The translations under genes were made by a program, and so were the position numbers. Shown in pieces: positions 16,406-24,330 of a DNA stretch of 53,390 nt (the stretch's first letter is position 1; every line of letters begins with the position of its first letter). The notes below the pieces were generated by a model, which worked only from the letters and a program-made list of their open reading frames with translations, searched no databases and was not told the origin of the DNA. The DNA lies in assembly GCA_030373145.1 (NCBI GenBank), contig JAUCZK010000018.1, positions 1-53,390 of the forward strand, in the 5' to 3' direction. This DNA is from Cyanobium sp. CZS48M. Lineage in GTDB: Bacteria; Cyanobacteriota; Cyanobacteriia; PCC-6307; Cyanobiaceae.

Positions 16406-17563
16406 TCATGAGAGCGGATTGAGAGGAAGAGCATCGTCCGGAACAATCCCGAAGGGGCCTGCAACGCACCCCAAAACCAATAGTGCTAACAAAGGACCTT
16501 GCCCCCGCAAGCCCATAACAGCCACCGAATCGAATACAAGCAAGCCCAGTACTGAAACAGCAGAAAGGGTAAGAGCCAAAGAAAGATAACGAATGTAGTC
16601 AAGTGCGATAAGATTAAGAAAAAGTCCGAAAAATGGTGCTACCAAGAGCAAGCCAGCTCTAACAGGATCACTGGAAAAACGAATAAGTCGGAAAAGGATA
16701 AGACACCATGCAAACACATAAATAAATACGATCGGATTATTGCCAAACCAATTAAAGCGTAAGCCGAGTGAATAGCTTATGTTATCTTTTACTAAATCAC
16801 TCGTCAATACAATAGAAAAGGGATCTCCCAGCCCTGGCGCCATGGCCGACAAGCGATCAGCCAGCACCTCGCTCCCCTCCTCAAAGGCTCCAAAGTACTG
16901 GACAGCAAACGTAAATAGTGCCATGAGGAAGGCGTATGAGAGAGAGCCCCGTAAACCGTTATTCCGGTCTATCCGCTCTAGAACAACGACATATAATGGA
17001 ACGAGAAAAAAGATCGACCCCTCGTAGATAAGAAGCGATACTAAGCTCAGGAACAACACTCCAAGCCATTTCAATCGAAAGGCAAATTGCTTTGAGAGCA
17101 CAAGTAGCATTGCGGCAATGCAACATGAAAGCCAGAATATGTCCGTGCGACCAGCGTCGTAAGCAAAGTGCAGAAAGATAGCTGGCGAAAGAGTGAAGAC
17201 AAGTGCAAGCAACCAGCGCACTCTTAAAGTTAAACTGGCAAGAGAGACTAAGGACTTAGAGAAGAGACTCCAAAAAAGAATCGCAAAGACCGCCAGTCCT
17301 GCAGTGAAAGCGAGGAGCGCAAATAGCCTCACGTCTAAGGCACTATTCATATTTAATGGCGTTAGAAGTGTGCCGATAAAAGCGCGCCTAATGAAGCCAA
17401 ATCTATAGTAGTTTATATAGTAGTAAGATGGAATCCAGCTAGACACTCTAGAGAGGTCAAGGAAGCGCGGTAGCACCAAAAGCATCGCCAGACCAAGCGA
17501 CATTCCTCCACACAAATTCGGAATGTTACGAAGTGCAAAGCAGGGTTTATCCATAAACGTCAA
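16406..17563 (-). CDS. Multi-pass membrane protein of foreign composition (possible glycan polymerase or glycosyltransferase)
   Basis: A 385-residue protein with about ten hydrophobic segments, short charged loops and motifs such as INYYRFGFIRRAFIGTLL near the N-terminus, HFAYDAGRTDIFWLSCC, LLIYEGSIFFLVPLYVV and FLNLIALDYIRYLSL. The overall look (YRFGFIRR loop, DxGRTD, EG..F) resembles uncharacterised polysaccharide-associated membrane proteins, but no family can be named with confidence. By eye, base composition is far richer in A/T than all neighbours (many ATA, AAA, TTA codons), a strong sign of horizontal transfer. No partner genes are adjacent. Start ATG 17563; ATG 17554 is equally possible. 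Confidence 0.75.
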   Translation of the reverse strand: MTFMDKPCFALRNIPNLCGGMSLGLAMLLVLPRFLDLSRVSSWIPSYYYINYYRFGFIRRAFIGTLLTPLNMNSALDVRLFALLAFTAGLAVFAILFWSLFSKSLVSLASLTLRVRWLLALVFTLSPAIFLHFAYDAGRTDIFWLSCCIAAMLLVLSKQFAFRLKWLGVLFLSLVSLLIYEGSIFFLVPLYVVVLERIDRNNGLRGSLSYAFLMALFTFAVQYFGAFEEGSEVLADRLSAMAPGLGDPFSIVLTSDLVKDNISYSLGLRFNWFGNNPIVFIYVFAWCLILFRLIRFSSDPVRAGLLLVAPFFGLFLNLIALDYIRYLSLALTLSAVSVLGLLVFDSVAVMGLRGQGPLLALLVLGCVAGPFGIVPDDALPLNPLS

Positions 17564-17754
17564 GATGTAAAAAAACTTAAGCTTTCTTGCCGAGTGACAT
17601 TAACCCATCTGATCGGGGTAGGGAGACCCGGGAAAAACGCGCCCTCTCACGCCAGACTCAGCCGCGCTGATGGTGGCGGTGGTCTGCTCGGGTGCTGAAC
17701 CCGCATAAACCAGTGTTGACCACGGCGGCGATGCCGCTGCTGGGGATGCAGGGT

Positions 17755-17960
17755 TCAAGGCCGTGCAAAGGAATCGGCGGGACCTATCAGGGAAGTTCTC
17801 CGCTCGGGGTGCTGAGCTGCTTCCCGCAGCTGCCAGTGTTCGTCCTGCTCCAGCAGAACCGCACCCACCAGTCGGGTGATTGCGTCGTCGTTGGGGAAGA
17901 CGCCCACCACGCGGGGGCGCCGTTTCACTCTGCAGATGATCTGGCTTGTGGCCGAAGCTG
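17755..17960 (-). pseudogene. Remnant of an IS256/Mutator-family transposase (C-terminal end)
   Basis: The leftward frame contains KRRPRVVGVFPNDDAITRLV followed by GAVLLEQDEHWQ, which matches the conserved C-terminal end of IS256 (Mutator-type) transposases (KRRTxVVGIFPN..AI.RLVGALLLEQ). The DDE catalytic domain and everything upstream are missing, and the tail after EHWQ diverges, so this is a decayed fragment. The segment 17605-17640, with GGGTAGGGAGACCCGGG, could be the old element end. It lies between the AT-rich gene and ssrA. Confidence 0.75.
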
Positions 17961-18039
17961 ATCGGCAGGTGATGGATGCGCTGTTGTAATCAGTGCAAAA
18001 AATGAGCGGGGCAGGTAGGGCCAAGAACCCTGTCCCTGC

Positions 18040-18065
18040 AATGAAATAGGGGCCTTCCAGCCCCC
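18040..18065 (-). terminator. Terminator-like hairpin at the 3' end of the ssrA transcript
   Basis: On the minus strand GGGGC (18064-18060), a 6-base loop and GCCCC (18053-18049) are followed by TATTTCATT. The stem is short and the T-run interrupted, so this is a weak terminator, or the processed 3' end of the tmRNA coding piece. Confidence 0.45.
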
Positions 18066-18340
18066 GTGAGTCATTTGGGTGATAAGGCTGACTTACCCCA
18101 TCTCCCTAAGGAGTCAGGCGGCCACAGGGGCGGGCTGACGGGAGAAAGCAACGATGTTGTTCGCTGTTACGGATTTGCTCTTACCGAGCAGGCTTCAGTC
18201 ACCCTCCTCTTACCCCGTCGAAACCATTGCAGCCCCCCGATGAACCCGCCAGAGCGGGGAATGGAGCTGAGCGGAATCGAACCGCTGTCCGAAGCACTGG
18301 TGTGAGTCACCTAGTCCGCCCAAGGACGGACCCCTTGATC
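18046..18340 (-). ncRNA. ssrA: Circularly permuted (two-piece) tmRNA precursor
   Basis: Read leftward, the acceptor piece comes first: a hairpin, then GCTTCGGAC, a T arm AGCGG-TTCGATT-CCGCT (18286-18270) and the acceptor strand CAGCTCCA ending at 18262 without encoded CCA. After a spacer of about 25 bases the coding piece starts at 18236 with GGGGCTGCAATGGTTTCGAC; its first seven bases pair with CAGCTCC (one G-U). The tag frame runs from GCG 18164 to TGA 18116-18114 and encodes ANNIVAFSRQPAPVAA. This order, with the 3' acceptor before the 5' coding part, is the permuted form known from alpha-cyanobacteria, in which processing gives two RNAs. It rescues stalled ribosomes with SmpB. The outer ends are approximate; a CATGAT hexamer at 18343-18338 could be its -10 box. 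Confidence 0.92.
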
Positions 18341-18418
18341 ATGGCACCTCGGGCCGGGAACAGCCGTGGCCCGGCAGGGTGGGCATGACCGAACACCATC
18401 CCCCCCCTCACCGGACCC

Positions 18419-19594
18419 ATGCCCGCTCCGTTCACCTGCATCGCCGTGCTGCCGCCGGGGCTTGAGGAGCTGGGTGCCACCGAACTGGCCGAACTCGGGG
18501 CTGAGGCGGTGCAGCCCCTGCGGCGGGCGGTGGCGTTCCGCTGCGATCTCGCCTGCTTCTACCGGCTGCACCTGCGGGCCCTGCTGCCCTTCCGCATCCT
18601 GCGGCAGCTGGGCCGTTTCCCCTGCGATGGCCCACAGGATCTCTATGCCGGTGTCCAGGCAGCCGCCGACTGGGACCACTGGCTGCCCCCCCACCGCAGT
18701 TTCCGGGTGGAGGTGAGCGGCACGGCCCCCGGGCTGACCCACAGCCACTTCACCGCCCTGCAGGTGAAGAACGCCCTGGTGGATCAGCAGCGGCAGCGCT
18801 GGGGGGAGCGTTCCTCGATCGACCTCGACGCCCCCGACCTCTGCCTCCACCTGCACCTGGGCCGGGCCAGTGGCGGCGCCCGCGGCCAGCGCGCCGGCAA
18901 CGAGGCCGTGCTCAGCCTGGATGGCTCGAGCGGCAGCCTGCACCGGCGCGGCTGGCGGGCGGCCATGGGTCTGGCGCCGCTGAAGGAGAACCTGGCGGCC
19001 GGCCTGATCCGTGCCACCGGCTGGGATGGGCACGTGCCCCTGGCCGACCCCCTCTGCGGCTCCGGCACCCTGTTGATCGAGGCGGCCTGCGCTGAGCTGG
19101 GACGCACCCCTGCTCGGACCCTGGCCCTGCAGCGCTGGGCCGATTTCAATGCGGAGCTGTGGAAGCGGGAATCGGCGGCAGCCGCCGGCCTGGCCCGCCA
19201 GGAGCTGGCGGACGGCAGCCCCCTGTCGCCGATCGTTGGCATGGAGCGGGATCCGGCGGTGCTGGAGCAGGCCCAGGCGAACGCGACGGCCGCCGGTGTG
19301 GCCCCGTGGCTGGAGTTGCAGAGCGGCGACTGCCGCGACTTCGTGCCGCCCCAGACTCCGGGAGTGATCGTCTGCAATCCGCCCTATGGCGAGCGCCTCG
19401 GCGCCGGCGAAGACCTGGAGCAGCTCTATGCCGATCTCGGCGCCATGGTCAAGCAGCGTTGCTCCGGCTGGACCCTCTGGCTGTTGAGCGGCAACCCTGA
19501 ACTGACGGGCGCCCTGCGGATGAAAGCCAGCCGGCGCCTCCCAGTGAGCAATGGCGGCATAGACTGCAGATGGCTGCGTTATGAGATCCGCTGA
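18419..19594 (+). CDS. THUMP-domain RNA guanine-N2 methyltransferase (RlmL N-domain/YpsC type)
   Basis: A 391-residue protein with an N-terminal ferredoxin-like/THUMP region (CIAVLPPGLEELGATELAEL; FRVEVSGTAPGLTHSHF) and a class I SAM-dependent methyltransferase domain with ADPLCGSGTLLIEAA (SAM binding) and the catalytic NPPYGERLG. This fits the COG0116 family that methylates a guanine of 23S rRNA (m2G2445-type). It lacks the second methyltransferase domain of E. coli RlmL, as usual for cyanobacteria. Transcribed divergently from ssrA. Confidence 0.92.
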   Translation: MPAPFTCIAVLPPGLEELGATELAELGAEAVQPLRRAVAFRCDLACFYRLHLRALLPFRILRQLGRFPCDGPQDLYAGVQAAADWDHWLPPHRSFRVEVSGTAPGLTHSHFTALQVKNALVDQQRQRWGERSSIDLDAPDLCLHLHLGRASGGARGQRAGNEAVLSLDGSSGSLHRRGWRAAMGLAPLKENLAAGLIRATGWDGHVPLADPLCGSGTLLIEAACAELGRTPARTLALQRWADFNAELWKRESAAAAGLARQELADGSPLSPIVGMERDPAVLEQAQANATAAGVAPWLELQSGDCRDFVPPQTPGVIVCNPPYGERLGAGEDLEQLYADLGAMVKQRCSGWTLWLLSGNPELTGALRMKASRRLPVSNGGIDCRWLRYEIR

Positions 19595-19665
19595 AATCCG
19601 GTGGCCAGCTTTCATCCCCTCGCAATCGCCCCTGAGGTGATGCGATCCGATCATCCCTAGAGGGG

Positions 19666-19989
19666 ATGACCATTCATGCTGTCAGTGTCAGCGGCCGTAA
19701 GAACACCCCAGCTGAGGCCCTGCGCCAGTCCAAGCAGGACATGGCCGTGATGTTCAACCGGGATCATCCCGACGCAGCGCTGATCGGCCTAGGGCGGATC
19801 AATGGGATCGGCTGGCTGCAGGAGCTGTTCGAGGAGGTCCTCATCCCAGCCGTCGTGGCTGATGAGGTGCTCTCAGAGGGCCTGGCCTGCTTCAGGGCCG
19901 CCGCCACGGCGGACTGCAGCCATGAGGCTGTCGTCATTAGCGGCAAGCAGCCCAACGACCTGCCGGAGTTCCGCAGGATCAACAGCTGA
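19666..19989 (+). pseudogene. Hybrid reading frame: antitoxin N-terminus joined to PIN-toxin (DUF3368/VapC-like) pieces
   Basis: The 107-residue frame has two unrelated-looking parts. Residues 1-42 (MTIHAVSVSGRKNTPAEALR, then QSKQDMAVMFNRDHPDAALI) resemble a Phd/YefM-type antitoxin N-terminus. From about residue 43, RINGIGWLQELFEEVLIPAV with VADEV resembles the start of a DUF3368 PIN-like toxin, and the end (AVVISGKQPNDLPEFRRINS) looks like a VapC C-terminus. This suggests a toxin-antitoxin pair collapsed by deletion, probably at the similar stretches IGLG/xVLA. The PIN acidic residues cannot all be placed, so it is unlikely to be an active toxin. It could alternatively be one intact gene of an unknown family. 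Confidence 0.5.
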
Positions 19990-20095
19990 GCTGATCATGG
20001 TTGCTCTGACGTGAGGGCGAGGTAAGGAACGACCCGATTGCAAGCAGACTCCTTACCTGGCAGCAATCGGCCTCGAGACTGCCTCTCCATGGCCT

Positions 20096-20869
20096 TCAAT
20101 CCTCCGCTTCGGCGTTCAACTCCGGTTCCGGCAACGGGGTGGTGATCGCGCAGTACAGCTCCACCAGCCCCTGCACCAACGCCTCCGGCACGGGGATCGG
20201 CCCCAGGCGCTCCAGCACCCGGGCGGGTGGATCTGGCGGCAGGGGATCGGGGATCACCAGGCGCTCACCGGGCCGGGCCACCAGCCCCTGGGGCCACCAT
20301 GGGGGCAGCCCCTCTTCAGGCCCAGCGGCCGCCCCGGCCTTCACAGTCGGCCGCAGCCGTTGCATCAGCGCCTCCCGCTCCCGCCCGCGCCAGGCCAGAA
20401 GTTGCCAGGGGTCATCATCGAGCCGCTGGGCGAACACGTGCAGGCTGGCGGCGATGTGCTTACAGGGCACCTCCCAGTCGGGGCAGCTGCACTCGGCCTC
20501 AAGGTCACTCCAGCGCGCGGGGAACAGATCCACCCCCGCCTGGTGGAAGCCTGTTTCGAGATCCTCGGGCACCTCGCCGGCCAGCAGCTTCGCCGCCCAG
20601 CCCAGCCGCTGACGGAACACCGCCTCGATCGCCGCCCACTCTTCGTCTTCAGGCAGCTCCGTTTCCACCATGACCTTGTAGGGGGTGCGCCGAGAACCCT
20701 GCACCCGGGCCGCCAGCCTCCCTGGCCCCACCTCCAGGCTCAGCACCTGGCCACTTCTGGCGTAGCGCCGGCCCCGCTCCATCCGGCCGCCCAGCCCGTA
20801 GCCCTCGAGCACGTCGATGAACCGCTGCGACCACCAGCGCCGGGCCGGGGGCTTTTGGCGCGGGCTCAT
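20096..20869 (-). CDS. SWIM zinc-finger protein
   Basis: A 257-residue protein whose central motif CSCPDWEVPCKHIAA (Cys127, Cys129, Cys136, His138) is a SWIM zinc finger (CxCxnCxH). The rest is helical, with Trp/Pro-rich segments (LPPWWPQGL) and no enzymatic motif. SWIM proteins are often encoded with SNF2-family ATPases and are thought to guide them to nucleic acid or partners. Here ATG 20869 overlaps the stop of the SNF2 gene by four bases, so the two are almost certainly made together. The first 130 residues are conserved-looking, the tail is Pro/Glu-rich. Confidence 0.9.
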   Translation of the reverse strand: MSPRQKPPARRWWSQRFIDVLEGYGLGGRMERGRRYARSGQVLSLEVGPGRLAARVQGSRRTPYKVMVETELPEDEEWAAIEAVFRQRLGWAAKLLAGEVPEDLETGFHQAGVDLFPARWSDLEAECSCPDWEVPCKHIAASLHVFAQRLDDDPWQLLAWRGREREALMQRLRPTVKAGAAAGPEEGLPPWWPQGLVARPGERLVIPDPLPPDPPARVLERLGPIPVPEALVQGLVELYCAITTPLPEPELNAEAED

Positions 20870-23529
20870 GGCGTGAGCCCCTCGCGGCGCAGGCTGATCA
20901 CCTCCCGCAGTTCGTCGGTGGAGAGCTCGGTGAGCCACTGCTCTCCCGTGCCCACCACCCGCTCGGCGAGGTCGCGCTTGCTCTGGATCATGACGTCGAT
21001 GCGTTCCTCGATCGTGCCGCTGCACACCAGCTTGTGCACATGCACGGTGCGCCGCTGGCCGATGCGGTGGGCCCTGTCGGTGGCCTGATCCTCCACGGCC
21101 GGATTCCACCAGCGATCGAAATGAATCACATGGGCGGCAGCGGTGAGGTTGAGGCCGGTGCCACCCGCCTTGAGCGAGAGCAGGAAGATCGGCGGCCCAT
21201 CGGCCTCGGCGAAGCGCTGCACCATGGTGTCCCGCGCCCGTCGGGTCAGCCCGCCATGCAGCCACAGCGGTTCGCCGCCGTAACGACCCTGCAGATGGGC
21301 CCGCAGCCGCTCCCCCCAGGCCGCGAACTGGCTGAAGATCAGCACCTTCTCGCCGGCGTCGAGGATGGCATCGAGCAGCTCCTCGACGCGATCGAGCTTG
21401 CCGGAGCGACGCGGCAGGGCCGAGCCGTCGTCGAGGTAGTGGGCCGGGTGGTTACACACCTGCTTGAGCCGGGTGAGACCGGCCAGCACCAGGCCGCGCC
21501 GTTCGATGCCGTCGCTGCTCTCGGCGGCCGCCAGCAGCTCCTCCACCACCGCCTGATACAGGCTGGCCTGCTCGGCACTGAGGGTGCAGGGTTCGCTCTG
21601 CTCGATCTTGCCTGGCAGGTCGGGCAGGATGCCGCGGTCGCTCTTGAGGCGGCGCAGCAGGAAGGGGGCCGTGAGCCGCTGCAGCCGGGCGGCCACCTCC
21701 GGATCTTTGTCCCTCTCGATCGGGAGGGCGAACTGGTCACGGAACTGCCGCAGGCTGCCGAGCAGGCCCGGATTGAGCAGCTGCATCAGGGCCCACAGCT
21801 CGCTGAGCCGGTTCTCCACTGGTGTGCCGGTGAGGGCGATGCGGCGTTCCCCCCGCAGCGCCGCCGCTGCCTTGCTCTGGGCCGTATGGGGATTCTTGAG
21901 CTGCTGGGCCTCATCGAACACCAGCCGTCCGAAGGCCATCTCCGCCAGCAGGGGCAGATCCCGGCTCACCATGCCGTAGGTGGTGAGCAGGACCGGAGCC
22001 GGCCGGTCCTTGCCGCCTTCGCCCGCCAGCTGACGGGCGAAGGCGGCGGCACTGCCGCGGAAGCGGCCAGGGCCGTGGTGGATCAGCACAGGCAGCTGGG
22101 GCGCAAAGCGCTGCAGTTCCCGGCTCCAGTTGCCCAGCAGCGACACCGGCGCCACCACCAGCGTGGGGGCCTCGAGCGGATCGGCCAGCAGGGTGGCGAT
22201 CAGCTGAGCCGTCTTGCCGAGACCCATGTCATCGGCCAGGCAGGCACCCAGACCCAGCCGGCCCAGGAACACCAGCCAGCCCAGGCCCCGTTCCTGGTAA
22301 GGCCGTAACTCCCCCTCGAAGTCGGCCGGCGTGGGGATCGGTATGGCACGGCTGTGGAGCTCACCGCCGAGCAGCTCGCCGAGGGGCCCGCTGGCCTCCA
22401 CCCCCACCAAGGCCAGATCATTCGGCAGGTCGAGGCGGTCGAGGCCGAGGCCGGCGTGCAGCAACGCTGTGCCGCTGGCCTCCCCCTGGAGGCCGGCGTG
22501 GCGCAGCAAGGAAGCGATCGCGTCAGGCTCGATCAGGGTCCATTCGCCCCGCAAGCGCACCAGGCTGCGCTTGGCCGCGGCGGCCCGTTGCAGGCTGGCC
22601 AGCTCGGCCGTGCTGAGAGGCCGATCGCCCAGCACCGCCTGCCACTGGAACGAAACCAGGGCATGGAGATTCAGGCCGGCCCCCTCGCCAGCGGGGGTCT
22701 TGGTGGCCGAGCGCCGATTGGTGTTGGCGCGCAGACCCAGGCGGTGGCCATGACGCCACCAGCTGGGCAGGAGCAGGCCGAAGCCCGCCTCATCAAGCAC
22801 ACTCGCGCGCTGCCGCAGCAGGGCCAGCAGGGCCCCTTCCTCCACGTCCAAGCTGGCGGGCGCCTGCTGCTCGAGCAGGCCAGCCAGTTCAGGGGCCAGG
22901 CGGGTGAGCAGGCCCAGCTGGGCCAGCACCGCATCGAAACGATCCACCGGGAAGGGACTCTCGCCGTCCCAGAACTCCGCCAGGGGCACCATCAGGCTGG
23001 GGTCGGTCGCTGAGCGCAGCAGCAGCTCGAGCGTCCAGCGACGGACGCGGGGGCTGCTGGGTTCGTGCAGCCGCAGGCACAGCTGCAGCGCGCCGCCGCC
23101 ACCGCCCCCCTCCCGCACCCACTGGTGCAGCCCAGTGACGAAGGCGGCCTCAGCGGCGAGATCGGCCGTGGCGGCGAGATGGGGATCGGAGCCCACCAGG
23201 GCCACCAGCCAGGACTGGGGCAGGGCCGCGGGGCCGGGGCGACGACGGCGGGCAGCGGGCTGCGGCGGGACGGCAAAGCCGTCGAGGCGGCGACGCACGA
23301 GACGGTCCACGGCATCGGTCAGGGATTCCGCCAGCTGTTGCTGCTCCTCCAGGCTGTCACCCGTCAGATGGGCCGCCAGCAGCTCGCGGTCGCCGGCGGC
23401 GGGCAGCGGCCACCACTGGGCCCGCAGGCGTCCATCGGGATCCACCACCAGGCCCGGCACCACCCTGCCGCTGTCGACGAAGTAGGTGGCCAGCTGCCGG
23501 CAGGCCGGCGAGGCAGGACAGGAGAGCAT
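20866..23529 (-). CDS. SNF2-family DNA-dependent ATPase (helicase-like)
   Basis: An 887-residue protein with a roughly 400-residue N-terminal region of the SNF2-associated kind (bacterial DUF3670-like), then the SNF2 motor: motif I ADDMGLGKTAQLIATLL, Ia VVAPVSLLGNWSREL, motif II VFDEAQQLKN (DEAQ), motif III ALTGTPVENRLSELW, and the C-terminal half with LIFSQFAAWGERL, LSLKAGGTGLNLTAA and ATDRAHRIGQRRTVHVHKL. Such proteins move along DNA or remodel protein-DNA or RNA polymerase complexes. It is coupled to the SWIM protein downstream. ATG 23529 starts MLSCPASPACRQLATYF. Confidence 0.94.
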   Translation of the reverse strand: MLSCPASPACRQLATYFVDSGRVVPGLVVDPDGRLRAQWWPLPAAGDRELLAAHLTGDSLEEQQQLAESLTDAVDRLVRRRLDGFAVPPQPAARRRRPGPAALPQSWLVALVGSDPHLAATADLAAEAAFVTGLHQWVREGGGGGGALQLCLRLHEPSSPRVRRWTLELLLRSATDPSLMVPLAEFWDGESPFPVDRFDAVLAQLGLLTRLAPELAGLLEQQAPASLDVEEGALLALLRQRASVLDEAGFGLLLPSWWRHGHRLGLRANTNRRSATKTPAGEGAGLNLHALVSFQWQAVLGDRPLSTAELASLQRAAAAKRSLVRLRGEWTLIEPDAIASLLRHAGLQGEASGTALLHAGLGLDRLDLPNDLALVGVEASGPLGELLGGELHSRAIPIPTPADFEGELRPYQERGLGWLVFLGRLGLGACLADDMGLGKTAQLIATLLADPLEAPTLVVAPVSLLGNWSRELQRFAPQLPVLIHHGPGRFRGSAAAFARQLAGEGGKDRPAPVLLTTYGMVSRDLPLLAEMAFGRLVFDEAQQLKNPHTAQSKAAAALRGERRIALTGTPVENRLSELWALMQLLNPGLLGSLRQFRDQFALPIERDKDPEVAARLQRLTAPFLLRRLKSDRGILPDLPGKIEQSEPCTLSAEQASLYQAVVEELLAAAESSDGIERRGLVLAGLTRLKQVCNHPAHYLDDGSALPRRSGKLDRVEELLDAILDAGEKVLIFSQFAAWGERLRAHLQGRYGGEPLWLHGGLTRRARDTMVQRFAEADGPPIFLLSLKAGGTGLNLTAAAHVIHFDRWWNPAVEDQATDRAHRIGQRRTVHVHKLVCSGTIEERIDVMIQSKRDLAERVVGTGEQWLTELSTDELREVISLRREGLTP

Positions 23530-23540
23530 GGGTCGGCTCG

Positions 23541-23951
23541 ATGGGCGATCACCATGACCCTGACCCTAGGGGCGATGGCCTCCCCTGGAACCCCGTGGTT
23601 CAGCCGGCTCCCGCCGCTCAGCCAGGGGCTGGTGACGCCTGGTCCACTGGTAGGCCCCGCTGGTGGCGGGCGCTGGCTGAGGGGCACCAGCTCGGGAACC
23701 ATCTCTGGATGGATTCGCGCTCGGCCCTGCTGCTGCACTGGCTGCGTCCTGGCGGCGGCTGGTTCCAGCGCTGGTTCATCCTCGCCAACGCCCACCCCGG
23801 TGGAATCCTGGTGCTGCACGACACTCCGGAGGTCATCATGCAGACCCCCGCCACCCTGAGGGAGGTGGTGCCGGAGTTGAAGCGGCAGGGGTATCGGTTC
23901 GTGGACCTCGACCCGCTCAGCGGCCCAGCAGGGCCCGGGTCGTCTTGCTGA
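23541..23951 (+). pseudogene. Decayed polysaccharide deacetylase (NodB-type)
   Basis: One frame retains separated blocks of a NodB-family deacetylase: ALAEGHQLGNHLWMDSRSA (the His-x3-His-like metal region), LRPGGGWFQRW (normally the RPxxGxxxP motif) and ILANAHPGGILVLHDTPEVI followed by LREVVPELKRQGYRFVDLD. The first catalytic motif (TFDDGP) is absent, and the regions between the blocks are much shorter than in intact enzymes, so N-terminal and internal deletions have occurred. An exported peptidoglycan or polysaccharide deacetylase is the likely ancestor. The 3' end overlaps the convergent holin-like gene by 35 bases. Confidence 0.65.
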
Positions 23952-24330
23952 GGCCTGCGGTGGTCTGGGGCAGATAGGGCCCCTTCATCAGCTGGCCGCC
24001 GATGCGCAGGAACAGGCCTGCCAGCACAAGATCGCCGGCCACCACAGCCAGCACGGCCTTGATCCAGCCCCAGCCAAGGCCCATGTGCAGCCACAGCACC
24101 AAGGCCAGCTGGCCGAGCACGGTGGCCAGCATCAGGAACGTGAGACCCCCACCCAACAGCAACCCACCGCTGATCAGCCGTCGCTTCTCATGGTCCACCT
24201 CCTGCAGGGCGATGCGCACGTGCAGGTCCATGACCGACGTCACCAGGGCCGTGACGCGACCCGCCGCCACCCGGCCTGCACCAGAGCCGCCGGCACGCCG
24301 ACCCCGGCGCTCATCGTCGGCCGAACTCAT
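23917..24330 (-). CDS. Holin-X/DUF1469-type membrane protein
   Basis: A 137-residue protein with a charged N-terminus, an amphipathic stretch (VMDLHVRIALQEVDHEKRRL) and two adjacent membrane segments (GLLLGGGLTFLMLATVLGQL; WIKAVLAVVAGDLVLAGLFL), the layout of the phage_holin_3_6/DUF1469 (YqjE-like) family. These are chromosomal genes, not true phage lysis genes. It overlaps the DUF883-like gene by four bases (ATGA at 24327-24330), as yqjE sits with yqjD/elaB relatives in other bacteria. Possible role at the membrane with the partner; not known. Confidence 0.8.
   Translation of the reverse strand: MSSADDERRGRRAGGSGAGRVAAGRVTALVTSVMDLHVRIALQEVDHEKRRLISGGLLLGGGLTFLMLATVLGQLALVLWLHMGLGWGWIKAVLAVVAGDLVLAGLFLRIGGQLMKGPYLPQTTAGLSKTTRALLGR

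Noticed and set aside
17692-17961. 89-residue rightward frame in the island
   Set aside because: Shadow of the IS256 transposase remnant on the other strand.
23917-24330. Prophage holin
   Set aside because: The holin-X-like family is commonly chromosomal, and no other phage gene (lysin, capsid, integrase) is present in the window.
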